In this document: positions 8,871-17,190 of the stretch, piece after piece
Numbering within the stretch: position 1 is the stretch's first letter
Layout: each line of letters opens with the position of its first letter
Origin: Ramlibacter sp.
GTDB lineage: Bacteria > Pseudomonadota > Gammaproteobacteria > Burkholderiales > Burkholderiaceae_C
DNA: 64,000 nt
NCBI GenBank assembly: GCA_016713005.1
Contig: JADJPY010000012.1
Location: 496,001-560,000 of the forward strand
Direction of reading: 5' to 3'
The notes under the pieces: model-generated
The model's database searches: none
What the model saw: only the letters and a program-made list of their open reading frames with translations
Told to the model about the DNA's origin: nothing
Made by a program: the position numbers and the translations under genes

Positions 8871-11159
8871 TTAGGCCTTCAACGCAATCGGTGCGCCTGA
8901 CAGGTTTGAAGCGGCCTGCACGTACCCGATGACCGCCGCCCGCGCGTACCCCGCCGCGCGCAGCGCCGCCACGCAGTCGTGCGCGCGGTCGGTCGGCACA
9001 CCCGCGAGCACACCGCCCGCTGTTTGCGGGTCAAACAGCAGCGGCCAGCGCGCGTCTTTCGCATGGTCGGCCGCGTCCTGCACGGCCGCACGCAGGCGCA
9101 GGTTGGCGGGATGCAGGCTGCTCAGGTGCCCGGCGGCGGCGCATTCAAGTGAGCCGTCCAGCAGCGGCAGTGCCGCCAGCGAGAGTTCGGCGTCCACGCC
9201 CGAGGCGCGTGTCATTTCGAGCAGGTGGCCCACCAGCCCAAAGCCGGTCACATCGGTGCAGGCGGCGGCGCCGTGCGCGCGCAGCACCTCGGCCGCCGCG
9301 CGCGCCGGCTGGGTCATGTGTTGCACGGCGGCTGCGATCCAGCGGCCGCGCGCCGCGTGCGCGGCGTGTGCCACGAACAGCGTGCCCGTGCCCAGGGGCT
9401 GCGTGAGGACCAGCGCGTCGCCTGCACGCAGGCCTGCCTTGCGCGTCACGCCCGCCAGCGACTCTGGCACAAGCCCGTTCAGTGCGAAGCCCAGCGCCAG
9501 ATCGCGCCCCTCGGCCGTATGGCCGCCCACCAGCGCGCAGCCGGCCAAGTCCAGCACGCTGAGGGCGCCCTGCATCATCTGCAGCAGTAGATCCTCGAGC
9601 TTGCGGTCCAGGCCCGGCGGCACGGTGGCGATGGCCAGTGCGGTGTGGGGTTGCGCGCCCATGGCGTAGAGGTCACCCAGCGCGTGGTTGGCCGCGATCT
9701 GGCCAAACACGTACGGGTCATCGATGAACGCGCGGAAGAAGTCCACCGTCTGCACCAGCGCCTTGCCCGGGGGCACGCGCACGATGGCGGCATCGTCGGG
9801 CGCGTCCAGGCCCAGCAGCACGTCCGCATGTGTACGGGGCTGAAGCCGCGCCATGGTGCGTGCCAGCACATCAGCGCCCACCTTGGCGCCGCAGCCGCCG
9901 CAGCGCATGGCCAGCGCCGACAGCGCCTGTTGTGCGTCCGCTGTATCCAGCTTGAGTGTGGGGCCGGCGGACGGGTCAGCGGGGCCGGGCGTTGGCATGG
10001 CCGGGAACTCGCTGAAGCGGCGCATGAATCGCCGGTCGATCCAGTCCTTCCAGCGCCAGACCCAGTCGCCCGCAAAGCCCAGGGCACCGCGCGATGCCAC
10101 CGCATGGCGGTCACCGGTCGAAATCAGGGCCAGCCAGCGCCGCTGGGGCTTCCAGGCGCGCAGCGCCTCGCCGCGCGCCGCCGCGCGCAGGTTGTCGGCC
10201 AGCGGGCGGCCCATGCGCACGGCAAACACACCGGCTTTTTCCAGCGGTCGGCCTTGCAGGCTGGCCACGTCGCCCGCGGCGAACACGCGCTCATCACTGG
10301 TGGATTGCAGGGTGGCCCCCACGCACAGAAAGCCGTCGCCATCCAGTGCGAGCCCGGTGCCCTGCAGCCAGGGCGCGCCACCCGCGCGGGTGACCCACAC
10401 GATCTCGTCGGCTTCCAGCCATTCCCCGTTCTTGGCCCGCAGCCGTCCGGGGGCCACCTCGGCCACCGGCGCGCCGCGGTGCACCTGCACGCCGCGCGCG
10501 GCCAGCACGTCATCAAAGTGGCGTCGCACGCGCGCGTGGTGCGTGGGCAGGATGAGCGCATCCGCACTGAAGAGGTGGAACTCCAGTTCATCGGCGTCAC
10601 GCCCCAGCGCACGCAGCTCGGCGCGCAGTCGCCACTGCATCGCCAGTGTGAGTTCGACACCGCCCGCACCCGCGCCCACCACGGCCAGGGTGGTGCGCCC
10701 CGGGTGGGTGCGCACACGCTCCAGCAGCGCCAGCCAGCGCTGGTTGAACTGGTTGATCGGCTTGACCGACACCACCGACTGCGCCGCGCCCGGCACCCGG
10801 TGCGTCTGCGGCGTGGCGCCGGTGTTGATGGACACCAGGTCGTAGGCCAGCGGTGGCCGGTCGCGCAGCAGCACCTGGCGGCGCACGCGGTCCAGCCCCG
10901 TCACCTCGGCGTGGATGAAGCGCGCGCCCGCCCACTGCGCCAGGCGGCTCAGGTCGATGTGCACCTCGTCGTAGGTGTAATGCCCGGCGATGTAGCCCGG
11001 CAGCATCCCGGAGTAGGGCGTGTGCGGGTCGGTGCAGATCAAGGTGAGCCGCACACCCGGCTCGGGCCGCATGGCGAAACGGCGCAACACGCCAACATGG
11101 CTGTGCCCGCCACCGACGAGCACGATGTCCTTCAGCACCGGAGCATCGCCGCGCAGCAC
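8871..11159 (-). CDS. selD: Fusion of NADH-dehydrogenase-like FAD oxidoreductase with selenide, water dikinase (SelD)
   Basis: 762 residues from GTG 11159, two bases after the preceding stop; GTG 11138 is the alternative start. The N-terminal half (about 1-395) is a pyridine-nucleotide-disulfide oxidoreductase with GGGHSHVG at 16-23, a second nucleotide-binding GAGAGGVE, and FAAGDVA near the FAD ribityl site. The C-terminal half (about 410-762) is SelD: CGGCGAKVGAD with Cys420/Cys423, ATP-site DDAAIVRVP, YAMGAQPHTALAIATVPPG, and a TDVTGFGLVGHL motif. SelD makes selenophosphate from selenide and ATP. The oxidoreductase half may supply reduced selenium (inference). This two-domain fusion is a known architecture. 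No selA, selB or selU is in the window. Confidence 0.9.
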   Translation of the reverse strand: MLRGDAPVLKDIVLVGGGHSHVGVLRRFAMRPEPGVRLTLICTDPHTPYSGMLPGYIAGHYTYDEVHIDLSRLAQWAGARFIHAEVTGLDRVRRQVLLRDRPPLAYDLVSINTGATPQTHRVPGAAQSVVSVKPINQFNQRWLALLERVRTHPGRTTLAVVGAGAGGVELTLAMQWRLRAELRALGRDADELEFHLFSADALILPTHHARVRRHFDDVLAARGVQVHRGAPVAEVAPGRLRAKNGEWLEADEIVWVTRAGGAPWLQGTGLALDGDGFLCVGATLQSTSDERVFAAGDVASLQGRPLEKAGVFAVRMGRPLADNLRAAARGEALRAWKPQRRWLALISTGDRHAVASRGALGFAGDWVWRWKDWIDRRFMRRFSEFPAMPTPGPADPSAGPTLKLDTADAQQALSALAMRCGGCGAKVGADVLARTMARLQPRTHADVLLGLDAPDDAAIVRVPPGKALVQTVDFFRAFIDDPYVFGQIAANHALGDLYAMGAQPHTALAIATVPPGLDRKLEDLLLQMMQGALSVLDLAGCALVGGHTAEGRDLALGFALNGLVPESLAGVTRKAGLRAGDALVLTQPLGTGTLFVAHAAHAARGRWIAAAVQHMTQPARAAAEVLRAHGAAACTDVTGFGLVGHLLEMTRASGVDAELSLAALPLLDGSLECAAAGHLSSLHPANLRLRAAVQDAADHAKDARWPLLFDPQTAGGVLAGVPTDRAHDCVAALRAAGYARAAVIGYVQAASNLSGAPIALKA

Positions 11160-11160
11160 T

Positions 11161-13323
11161 TCAGCCCCGCTTCCAGTCGTGGTACCGGCGCACCCAGGCC
11201 AGCAGCCGGTGCGGCTGGTGGGCGCGCTTCCACTCACCGGCGGCGTACTTGTTGGCCTCAGACAGTGTGGGGTAGGTGTGGATGGTGCCCAGGATCCTGT
11301 TGAGCCCCAGCCCGTGCTTCATGGCCAGCACGTACTCGGCCAGCAGATCGCCTGCATGGGTACCCACAATGGTCACGCCCAGGATGCGGTCCTTGCCCGG
11401 CACGGTGAGCACCTTCACGAAGCCGCGCGCCTCGCTGTCGGCAATGGCGCGGTCCAGGTCGTCGATGCCGTACTTCGTGACTTCGAACGCGACGTTCTTT
11501 TCCCTGGCCTCCTGCTCGTTCAGGCCGACGCGCGCGACCTCCGGGTCAACAAAGGTGGCCCAGGGGATGACGGAATAGTCCGCCTTGAACATCCTGAGCC
11601 CGCCAAACAGCGCGTTGACTGCGGCATACCAGGCCTGGTGCGCCGCCGTGTGGGTGAACTGGTAGGGCCCCGCCACATCGCCGGCCGCATAGATGTTGGG
11701 GTAGATCGTCTGCAGGTACTCGTTGGTCTCCACTGTCCTGTTCGTCGGGATGCCCAGCTCCTCCAGGCCGTAGCCGGTGAGGCGCGCGCTGCGGCCGACG
11801 GCGCACAGCAGTTCGTCAAACACGATGCGGGTTTCGCTGCCACCGTGCTCCACCACCAGCACCTTGGCACCGCCCTCGCGTTCGCACCGCAGGGCCCTGT
11901 GGCCGGCAAGCACGTTCACGCCATCGGCGCTCAGCGCCTCGCGCACGAGGTCCGAGACGTCCTCGTCCTCGCGCAGCATCAGGCGCGGCGCCATCTCCAC
12001 CTGCGTCACCTGCGAACCCAGCCGGGCGAAGGCCTGCGCCAGTTCGCAGCCGATCGGCCCGCCGCCCAGCACCACCAGGCGCTTCGGGGGCTCGTCCAGA
12101 TGCGCAAAGCGCTCCCACACCGTGTCGCTGGTGACGCAGCCCACCTCGTCCAGCCCCGGAAGCGGCGGCACCAGCGGCTGCGCGCCCGCGGCAATGACGA
12201 TGCTGCGCGTGGTCAACGCCTGTTTGTCGCCGCCGTTGAGCGTGATCTCCACCGTCCAGGGGTTGATGATTTTTGCGTGGCCCTGCAACACCTCCACGCC
12301 CAGGCCGGTGTAGCGTTCCACGCTGTCGTGCGGCTCGATGGCGGCGATCACCGCATGGATGCGCTGCATCACCGCGCGGAAGCTGAACGCCGCCGGCGTG
12401 TCCGCCAGCCCGTAGCGGCTGGCGTGGCGCATCTGGTGCGCCAGCTTCGCGCTCTTGATCAGCGCCTTGCTGGGCACGCAGCCGTAGTTGAGGCAGTCTC
12501 CGCCCATCTTGTGCGCTTCCACCAGCGTGACCTTGGCTTTCACGGCGGCAGCGATGTAGGCCGACACCAGCCCGCCCGCGCCCGCGCCGATGACGACGAG
12601 GTTGCGGTCAAACCGCCGCGGCCGCACCGCCGCCCAGCGCGCATAGACCTGGCGGCGGCGCAGCGCATCCACCACCCGCCGCGCCAGCAGCGGGAAGATG
12701 CCCAGCAGCACGAACGAGCCAATCAGCCCCGGCGACAGGATGCCCTGCAGCGACTGCAGCTGCGCCAGCTGCGTGCCCGCGTTCACGTACACGGCCGTGC
12801 CCGCCAGCATGCCCAGCTGGCTGGTGGCATAGAAGGTCAGCGCCCGCATGCGGGTGAGCCCCATCACCAGGTTGATGACGAAGAACGGCACCACCGGGAT
12901 CAGCCGCAGTGTGAACAGGTAGAACGCGCCGTCGCGCGCGATGCCGCGGTTGACCTCCGCCAGCCGCTGGCCAAAGCGGGCCTCCACCGTGTCTCGCAGC
13001 ACGAAACGCGCCGCCAGGAACGCCAGCGTCGCGCCCAGGCTCGACGCGAACGACACCAGCAACAGCCCCCAGCCCAGCCCGAACAGTGCGCCGCCCGCCA
13101 GCGTGAGGATGACCGCGCCCGGCACCGACAGCGCCGTGGCCAGCACGTAGACCGCAAAGTACAGCGCAGCGGCCGCCAGCGGCTGCGCCGCCACCCGCGC
13201 CGCGAGCGCGGCCTGGTGCTGCTGCAGCGCCGCCAGGCTCAGCCAGCGGCCCAGGTCCAGTGCAACAAAGGCGGCGATCGCGGCCAGCAGGGTCAACAGG
13301 AGCAGTATTTTTCGGGGACTCAT
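11161..13323 (-). CDS. Fusion of TVP38/TMEM64 (VTT/DedA-like) membrane domain with FAD disulfide oxidoreductase
   Basis: 720 residues from ATG 13323; a GTG at 13353 would add ten. The first 230 residues are hydrophobic with the VTT pattern (PGAVILTLAGGALFG, LRLIPVVPFFVINLVMG). The rest is a dihydrolipoamide-dehydrogenase/mercuric-reductase-like flavoprotein: GAGAGG at 246-251, redox-active CLNYGC (C277, C282), AAGDVAGPYQFTH, and a C-terminal dimerisation domain (HTYPTLSEANK). Its metal or thiol substrate is unknown. The gene ends one base before the SelD fusion begins, making a tight operon of flavoproteins. The promoter should lie in 13324-13494, where a copy of the 58-bp repeat also sits. 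Confidence 0.88.
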   Translation of the reverse strand: MSPRKILLLLTLLAAIAAFVALDLGRWLSLAALQQHQAALAARVAAQPLAAAALYFAVYVLATALSVPGAVILTLAGGALFGLGWGLLLVSFASSLGATLAFLAARFVLRDTVEARFGQRLAEVNRGIARDGAFYLFTLRLIPVVPFFVINLVMGLTRMRALTFYATSQLGMLAGTAVYVNAGTQLAQLQSLQGILSPGLIGSFVLLGIFPLLARRVVDALRRRQVYARWAAVRPRRFDRNLVVIGAGAGGLVSAYIAAAVKAKVTLVEAHKMGGDCLNYGCVPSKALIKSAKLAHQMRHASRYGLADTPAAFSFRAVMQRIHAVIAAIEPHDSVERYTGLGVEVLQGHAKIINPWTVEITLNGGDKQALTTRSIVIAAGAQPLVPPLPGLDEVGCVTSDTVWERFAHLDEPPKRLVVLGGGPIGCELAQAFARLGSQVTQVEMAPRLMLREDEDVSDLVREALSADGVNVLAGHRALRCEREGGAKVLVVEHGGSETRIVFDELLCAVGRSARLTGYGLEELGIPTNRTVETNEYLQTIYPNIYAAGDVAGPYQFTHTAAHQAWYAAVNALFGGLRMFKADYSVIPWATFVDPEVARVGLNEQEAREKNVAFEVTKYGIDDLDRAIADSEARGFVKVLTVPGKDRILGVTIVGTHAGDLLAEYVLAMKHGLGLNRILGTIHTYPTLSEANKYAAGEWKRAHQPHRLLAWVRRYHDWKRG

Positions 13324-13352
13324 GGGGCCGATTCTTTCATGCCCGCCGTTCA

Positions 13353-13405
13353 CTATCGTTTTGATAGCGGGTCATCCAGTATCCGCGGGGGCTGGAGGCC
13401 GATTT
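13353..13405 (-). repeat. 58-bp palindromic repeat family, copy 1
   Basis: Read on the minus strand: GGCCTCCAGCCCCCG, a variable middle, then GCTATCAAAACGATAG. It is intergenic, between the VTT fusion and the iron-permease-like gene, inside their shared promoter region. It aligns with eight other copies in this window. Confidence 0.75.
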
Positions 13406-13494
13406 GATGCCAAAAATCCGGCGCCGCCCCGGCGGGCGAGTACCCTGTGGCGTACAGGGCGGGGCCTGCTGCCCGGCCGCACCAAGGAGCGCTC

Positions 13495-13905
13495 ATGCCC
13501 ACGACCACCTGGTATTCCCGTTTTGCCAAAAGTGCCGCGCACATTTGCGGGCGCCCGCGCACATTTGTGTTCGCCGTTGCCTTGATCGGCGTGTGGCTGC
13601 TCACCGGCCCGCTGTTTGCCTTCAGCGACACCTGGCAGCTGGTGATCAACACGGGGACGACCATCATCACCTTCCTGATGGTGTTCCTGATCCAGAACAC
13701 CCAGAACCGCGACACCGAGGCCATCCAGCTCAAGCTGGACGAACTGATCCGCGCCACCCAGGGCGCGCACAACGCCCTGCTGGACCTTGAAGAGCCGGAG
13801 CAGGACAGCCTTGACGACTTCAAGCGCAAGTACGGCGCCCTGGCGGCGGCCGCGCGCGCCGGCCTGGTGCAGGGCGGCCGCGATACCGACACGCCGGAAG
13901 CCTGA
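13495..13905 (+). CDS. Low-affinity iron permease family protein
   Basis: 136 residues from ATG 13495 with AAGGAG six bases upstream. Two hydrophobic segments are visible (FVFAVALIGVWLLTGPLF at about 24-41; TTIITFLMVFLIQNTQNRD at about 55-73), followed by an amphipathic C-terminal helix. The motif FLIQNTQNRDTEAIQLKLDELI is typical of the low-affinity Fe/Cu permease family. Actual transport has not been shown for most bacterial members. The gene is divergent from the VTT fusion and is bounded on both sides by copies of the 58-bp repeat. Confidence 0.85.
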   Translation: MPTTTWYSRFAKSAAHICGRPRTFVFAVALIGVWLLTGPLFAFSDTWQLVINTGTTIITFLMVFLIQNTQNRDTEAIQLKLDELIRATQGAHNALLDLEEPEQDSLDDFKRKYGALAAAARAGLVQGGRDTDTPEA

Positions 13906-13910
13906 GACAG

Positions 13911-13968
13911 GTTTTGGCCTCCAGCCCCCGTGGTTGCTGACTCTTCCGCTATCAAAAAAGCAGCAAAT
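13911..13968 (+). repeat. 58-bp palindromic repeat family, copy 2
   Basis: GGCCTCCAGCCCCCG, a variable middle, then CCGCTATCAAAAAAGCAGCA. It lies between two convergent genes. Its 3' end overlaps the last codons and the stop (13952-13954) of the minus-strand membrane-protein gene. Confidence 0.8.
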
Positions 13969-14383
13969 CAACCAGACCTGCCACGTACAGCAGGGTGGCC
14001 AGCGCGATCCCCCGAAAGGGCACGCTGAACCAGTAGCGCCAGCCCAGGTGCAGGTAGGCCAGCAGCACGGCCAGGCCCAGCGCCAGCAGGAACGGCGATT
14101 GCGCCAGCAGCGCAGGCTGCGCCAGCGCCAGGTGGCCCCAGACCAGTCCGAACAGCATTGCGCCGTAGCTGTGGCTGGCGTTGAAGCCGATCCAGGCGCG
14201 CCACATCGTCGTCTCGCGCGTCAGCACGGGCAGGCCCGCCTCCATGCCGGCGCGCACGTTGGCGTCGCGCGGGTGCAGCCGCGTGCCGCGAAAGGTGAAC
14301 AGGAGGTGCAGGCTTCCCAGTGCCAGGATGACCAGGGCACTGGCGGCCAGCAGCAGCATGGCGAGAGTGGGCGACGAGTTCAT
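13952..14383 (-). CDS. Small four-helix membrane protein, function unknown
   Basis: 143 residues from ATG 14383. Four hydrophobic helices alternate with short loops (AMLLLAASALVILALGSLHLL; AMLFGLVWGHLAL; FLLALGLAVLLAYLHLGW; GIALATLLYVAGLVDLLLF). A conserved-looking core reads RAWIGFNASHSYGAMLFG. It resembles families of uncharacterised membrane proteins sometimes labelled LIC_13387-like, but I am not sure. The final LLLF and the stop codon are encoded by repeat copy 2. It lies 19 bp downstream of an NTF2-like gene and is probably co-transcribed from the TetR-flanked promoter. Confidence 0.7.
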   Translation of the reverse strand: MNSSPTLAMLLLAASALVILALGSLHLLFTFRGTRLHPRDANVRAGMEAGLPVLTRETTMWRAWIGFNASHSYGAMLFGLVWGHLALAQPALLAQSPFLLALGLAVLLAYLHLGWRYWFSVPFRGIALATLLYVAGLVDLLLF

Positions 14384-14402
14384 GGCGGTGCTTTCTGCAG
14401 GT

Positions 14403-14897
14403 TCAGGCGGGTTGGGTGGCGATGCCGGGGCTGACCGGCTCGGCGTCTTCGACGATGGGCGGGGCAGCGGCCTCGGCCAGGCCGCTGGCGCACATGCGCT
14501 GGCAGTAGGCCTGCAGCCGCGCGGTGTCGCAGTGCACCGACAGTGCGTGCACGCGGCCCCAGCGCAGGGTGAACTCGTGCACGCCCTGGTTGCTGCCCCG
14601 GCTGCCGTCAGGCAGGGTGAAGGTATCCGTCCACCCCACGCTGGCGTGGGTGTCCCAGGGCCAGCCCGCCACGACCACGCTGTGCACGGTAAAGCGCAGG
14701 TCCGGCAGCAGCCGCTGCAGCCGCGCGTACCACTGCGCGGTGCGCGCCAGGCTGTGGCGCTCGCCACCCAGCGCGTGCGCGCCGTGCATCACGTGCCGGT
14801 GGCGCGGCGCGAACTGCGCCACGATGCCGGCGTACTCGCCGCGGTTGATGGCGTCAAACGCCCGCAGCAGCTTGCGCCGCACGATCAGGTGGTACAT
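14403..14897 (-). CDS. NTF2/SnoaL-like domain protein
   Basis: 164 residues from ATG 14897 with GGAG seven bases upstream. The order of elements (helical AFDAINRGEYAGIVAQFAP, then HRHVMHGAHALGGERHS, ARLQRLLPDLRFTVHSVVVAGWPWDTHASVGWTDTF) fits the NTF2-like/SnoaL fold, often a small-molecule-binding or isomerase-type pocket. No ligand can be proposed. It is the first gene of a two-gene unit divergent from a TetR regulator, 73 bp away. A good sigma-70 promoter and a perfect palindrome lie between them. Confidence 0.7.
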   Translation of the reverse strand: MYHLIVRRKLLRAFDAINRGEYAGIVAQFAPRHRHVMHGAHALGGERHSLARTAQWYARLQRLLPDLRFTVHSVVVAGWPWDTHASVGWTDTFTLPDGSRGSNQGVHEFTLRWGRVHALSVHCDTARLQAYCQRMCASGLAEAAAPPIVEDAEPVSPGIATQPA

Positions 14898-14927
14898 GGC
14901 CCGCTCCAATCTTTTCAAGAGAAAGAT

Positions 14928-14942
14928 GGCGCATCATGCGCC
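14928..14942. promoter_or_regulatory. Palindromic operator candidate for the adjacent TetR regulator
   Basis: GGCGCAT-C-ATGCGCC, a perfect 7-bp inverted repeat with a single-base centre. It covers the -10 element of the promoter reading toward the NTF2-like gene. Position and symmetry suit repression by the TetR-type protein encoded 29 bp away; binding itself is inferred. Confidence 0.55.
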
Positions 14943-14961
14943 TCAATGTTTCTCGTGTCAA
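14933..14961 (-). promoter_or_regulatory. Sigma-70 promoter for the NTF2-like/membrane-protein operon
   Basis: On the minus strand TTGACA (14961-14956), a 17-bp spacer, then CATGAT (14938-14933): a full -35 match and four of six at -10. It lies 36 bp upstream of the ATG at 14897. Confidence 0.65.
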
Positions 14962-14970
14962 GATAGCGCC

Positions 14971-15564
14971 ATGTCCAGCCGCAAACCACCCCCGAAGCCC
15001 TATCACCACGGCAACCTGCACGAGGCCCTGCTGGACGCCGCCGACCAGCTGCTGGCGCAGCACGGTGCCGCCGGGCTGACGCTGCGCGAGGTGGCGCGCG
15101 CCGCCGGCGTCTCGCACGCGGCGCCGTACCACCACTTCGCGGGGCTGGACGAACTCTTTGCCGCCGTGGCCGAACGCTCCTTCCTGCAGCTCGGCCAGGC
15201 GCTGGCGCAGGCCGCGCAGGCGAGCGATGCGCGCGAAGCCCTGCTGGGCATCTGCGAGGCGTATGTCGCCCACGCCGTGGCGCACCCGGCGCAGTTCCGC
15301 CTGATGTTCGGCCCCATGCTGGCGCGCAAGGCCGAGTACCCGGATTTCGCGCAGGCGGCGCGCGCCGCCTTCCTGCAGGTGCTGGATGCCTCGGGCCGCT
15401 ATGCGCCCGGTCAGGCGGCCACGGTGGCGCTCGCGGGCTGGTCGCTGGCCCACGGCTTCGCGCACCTGGCCATCGACGGCGCGCTGGAGGGCCTGCCCGT
15501 GCCCGCGGCACCCGACGCCGCCATGGCGCGCCAGCTGGCGCAGTGGCTGCTGGTGCCGCGCTAA
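14971..15564 (+). CDS. TetR/AcrR-family transcriptional regulator
   Basis: 197 residues from ATG 14971. The N-terminal helix-turn-helix is clear: HHGNLHEALLDAADQLLAQHG, then LTLREVARAAGVSHAAPYHHF at about 34-54. The C-terminal ligand domain (about 75-190) resembles the WHG/TetR_C_33 type (HPAQFRLMFGPMLA; LAGWSLAHGFAHLAIDGAL). It probably represses the divergent NTF2-like operon and itself through the palindrome at 14928-14942; this is inference from layout. The ligand is unknown. The RidA-like gene follows 35 bp downstream on the same strand. Confidence 0.9.
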   Translation: MSSRKPPPKPYHHGNLHEALLDAADQLLAQHGAAGLTLREVARAAGVSHAAPYHHFAGLDELFAAVAERSFLQLGQALAQAAQASDAREALLGICEAYVAHAVAHPAQFRLMFGPMLARKAEYPDFAQAARAAFLQVLDASGRYAPGQAATVALAGWSLAHGFAHLAIDGALEGLPVPAAPDAAMARQLAQWLLVPR

Positions 15565-15599
15565 AGTCAATGCAACCCACAACCGGAGGACTGCCCACC

Positions 15600-16064
15600 A
15601 TGAGTGCCGAACACCGCGCCCGCGAGCTGGGCCTGGACCTTGCCGCCGCCAGCGCCCCGGCGGGCAACTACGCCGCAGCCGTGCAGGCCGGCGACCTGCT
15701 GTTCCTGTCGGGCAAGGCGCCCCGCGCGGTCGAGGGCCGCGCGCCTCGCGGGCGGCTGGGCGCCGAATACACCGCGGTCGAGGGCTACGCGCTCGCCCGC
15801 TCGGCCTGCATCGAACTGATCGCCGCGATGCGCGCCGCGCTGGGTTCGCTGGACCGGGTGGAGCGCGTGGTGGATCTGCAGGGCTCGCTCAATACCGCGC
15901 CGGATTTTGAGGCGCACGCACAGGTTCTGGACGGGGCGTCCGACCTGCTGGCCGAGGTGTTCGGCCCGGACGGTGTGCATGCCCGCTCGGTGATTGGCGT
16001 GGCCACGTTGCGCAACGGCCTGCCGCTGACCCTCAAGGCCGTGGTGCAGGTCCGCCGGGCTTGA
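15600..16064 (+). CDS. RidA (YjgF/YER057c/UK114) family protein
   Basis: 154 residues from ATG 15600, preceded by CCGGAGGA. The fold is recognisable from AGNYAAAVQAGDLLFLSGKAPR, the central VERVVDLQGSLNTAPDF and C-terminal ARSVIGVATLRNGLPLTLKAVVQV. RidA proteins deaminate reactive enamine/imine intermediates. Here the usual C-terminal pattern PxRxxxxVxxLPxxxxVEI is changed (ARSVIGVATLRNGLPLTLKAVV), so it belongs to one of the divergent RidA subgroups, and deaminase activity is not assured. The Arg near the start of that motif is kept. Confidence 0.82.
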   Translation: MSAEHRARELGLDLAAASAPAGNYAAAVQAGDLLFLSGKAPRAVEGRAPRGRLGAEYTAVEGYALARSACIELIAAMRAALGSLDRVERVVDLQGSLNTAPDFEAHAQVLDGASDLLAEVFGPDGVHARSVIGVATLRNGLPLTLKAVVQVRRA

Positions 16065-16095
16065 CGGCGCGGCCTGCGCGCGTCATCGTGCAGCC

Positions 16096-16986
16096 ATGAT
16101 GCTGCTGCAAATGCGCTCCCTCGCCCTGGTCTTCCTCCTGTCTGCGCACGTGGTGCTGCCCCTGGCTGCTCGGGCGCAATCGCCATCGGCCGGGTGCGGC
16201 GAGGTCGTTACGCTGGCCACCCGCGCAGGCAGCACCACGCGCTACGCATTTGTCCCCCCACCCGCGCCATCCGCGGCGCAAGTCGCCGCGTCAACCGGCG
16301 GTACCGTCACTCTGGTGCTGCTGGCCGGTGGCTCGGGGCACCTGGATCTGGACGGCAGGGGTTGCCCGCGCTCGCTCAAGGGCAACTCGCTGGTGCGGTC
16401 CATTCCGCTGTTCGGGGCGGCCGGCTTTGGCACGGCGCTGGTGGACGCGCCATCCGATTGGCAGGGCGAAGACGGCCTGGGGGGCTTTCGCGCCTCACCC
16501 GAGCACGCGCAAGACCTGGCGCGGGTGATCACCGACCTGCGCGCGCGCACCGGCGGCGCGGTGTGGGTGGTGGGCACCAGCCGCGGTTCGATCTCCGCCG
16601 CCAACGCAGCCGCACGGCTGTCCGGCCCAGCGCAGCCGGACGGCGTGGTGCTGACCTCGGCGCTGATGGTGGGCACCCCCGGTGGCCGCAAGGCGTGGGT
16701 CGCGCAGTCGGTGTTTGACCTGCCGCTGGAGGCGATCCGCCAGCCCCTGCTGGTGGTGGGTCATGTGGCCGACCGTTGCCTGCGGTCGCCCGCCGCGCAG
16801 ATGGGTCGAATCGTGGCGCGCACCCAGGGCGTGCGCCAGCAGGTGGTCACCGTCACCGGAGGCCCCGGACAGCCCGGCGCGCCCGACCTCAACGCCTGCG
16901 AGGGCCGCACGCCGCACGGTTTTCTGGAGCAGGAAGCGGAAGTGGCCGCCGGCATTGCGCGCTTTGTGCGTGGGGGGCGGTACTAG
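16096..16986 (+). CDS. Exported alpha/beta-hydrolase-like protein, function unknown
   Basis: 296 residues. A signal peptide ends around AARAQ (residue 28). A nucleophile-elbow motif GTSRGS places a candidate Ser at 162. A plausible acid and histidine are in VGHVADRCLRSP and TPHGFLEQE. Oxyanion-type Gly-rich sequence LLAGGSGHLDLDG follows the first strand. Substrate is unknown. It is followed by the repeat-rich 409-bp gap. Confidence 0.65.
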   Translation: MMLLQMRSLALVFLLSAHVVLPLAARAQSPSAGCGEVVTLATRAGSTTRYAFVPPPAPSAAQVAASTGGTVTLVLLAGGSGHLDLDGRGCPRSLKGNSLVRSIPLFGAAGFGTALVDAPSDWQGEDGLGGFRASPEHAQDLARVITDLRARTGGAVWVVGTSRGSISAANAAARLSGPAQPDGVVLTSALMVGTPGGRKAWVAQSVFDLPLEAIRQPLLVVGHVADRCLRSPAAQMGRIVARTQGVRQQVVTVTGGPGQPGAPDLNACEGRTPHGFLEQEAEVAAGIARFVRGGRY

Positions 16987-17024
16987 GCGTTCCTGGTTTG
17001 CGTGTTGTCTTGGTTCCAAACCCG

Positions 17025-17132
17025 CGGGTCGTCGGCGACGTGTACCCGCCTGCGCTCGTGTCCCCCGGATTGGGCTGCGCCCAATCCTCCTCCTTTACCT
17101 CGCTTCGGCGGGCACCCGTCACCGCCGACCCG
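17025..17132 (-). repeat. Nested-hairpin element, unit A
   Basis: A 108-bp unit. The outer 26-base arms (17025-17050 and 17107-17132) pair at 22 positions. Inside lies a conserved core, read on the minus strand as CGAAGCGAGGTAAAGGAGG, a hairpin (GGATTGGG/CCCAATCC around a 5-base loop), then CCGGGGGACACGAGCGCA. The core is shared with unit B in opposite orientation, while the stem sequences differ. No coding gene, terminator tail or tRNA-like fold explains it. The remaining gap sequence, 16987-17024, 17133-17190 and 17295-17395, shows no gene to me. Confidence 0.8.
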
Positions 17133-17190
17133 CTGCGTGCGAGGTACGCCAGCACCCGGACCTCCCTCGCTCGTGTGAGAAAACCGCACT

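Noticed and set aside
9645..13407. Long plus-strand frames opposite the SelD and VTT fusions
   Set aside because: They are antisense to well-supported flavoprotein genes; composition is His/Arg/Gln-rich shadow translation with no family resemblance.
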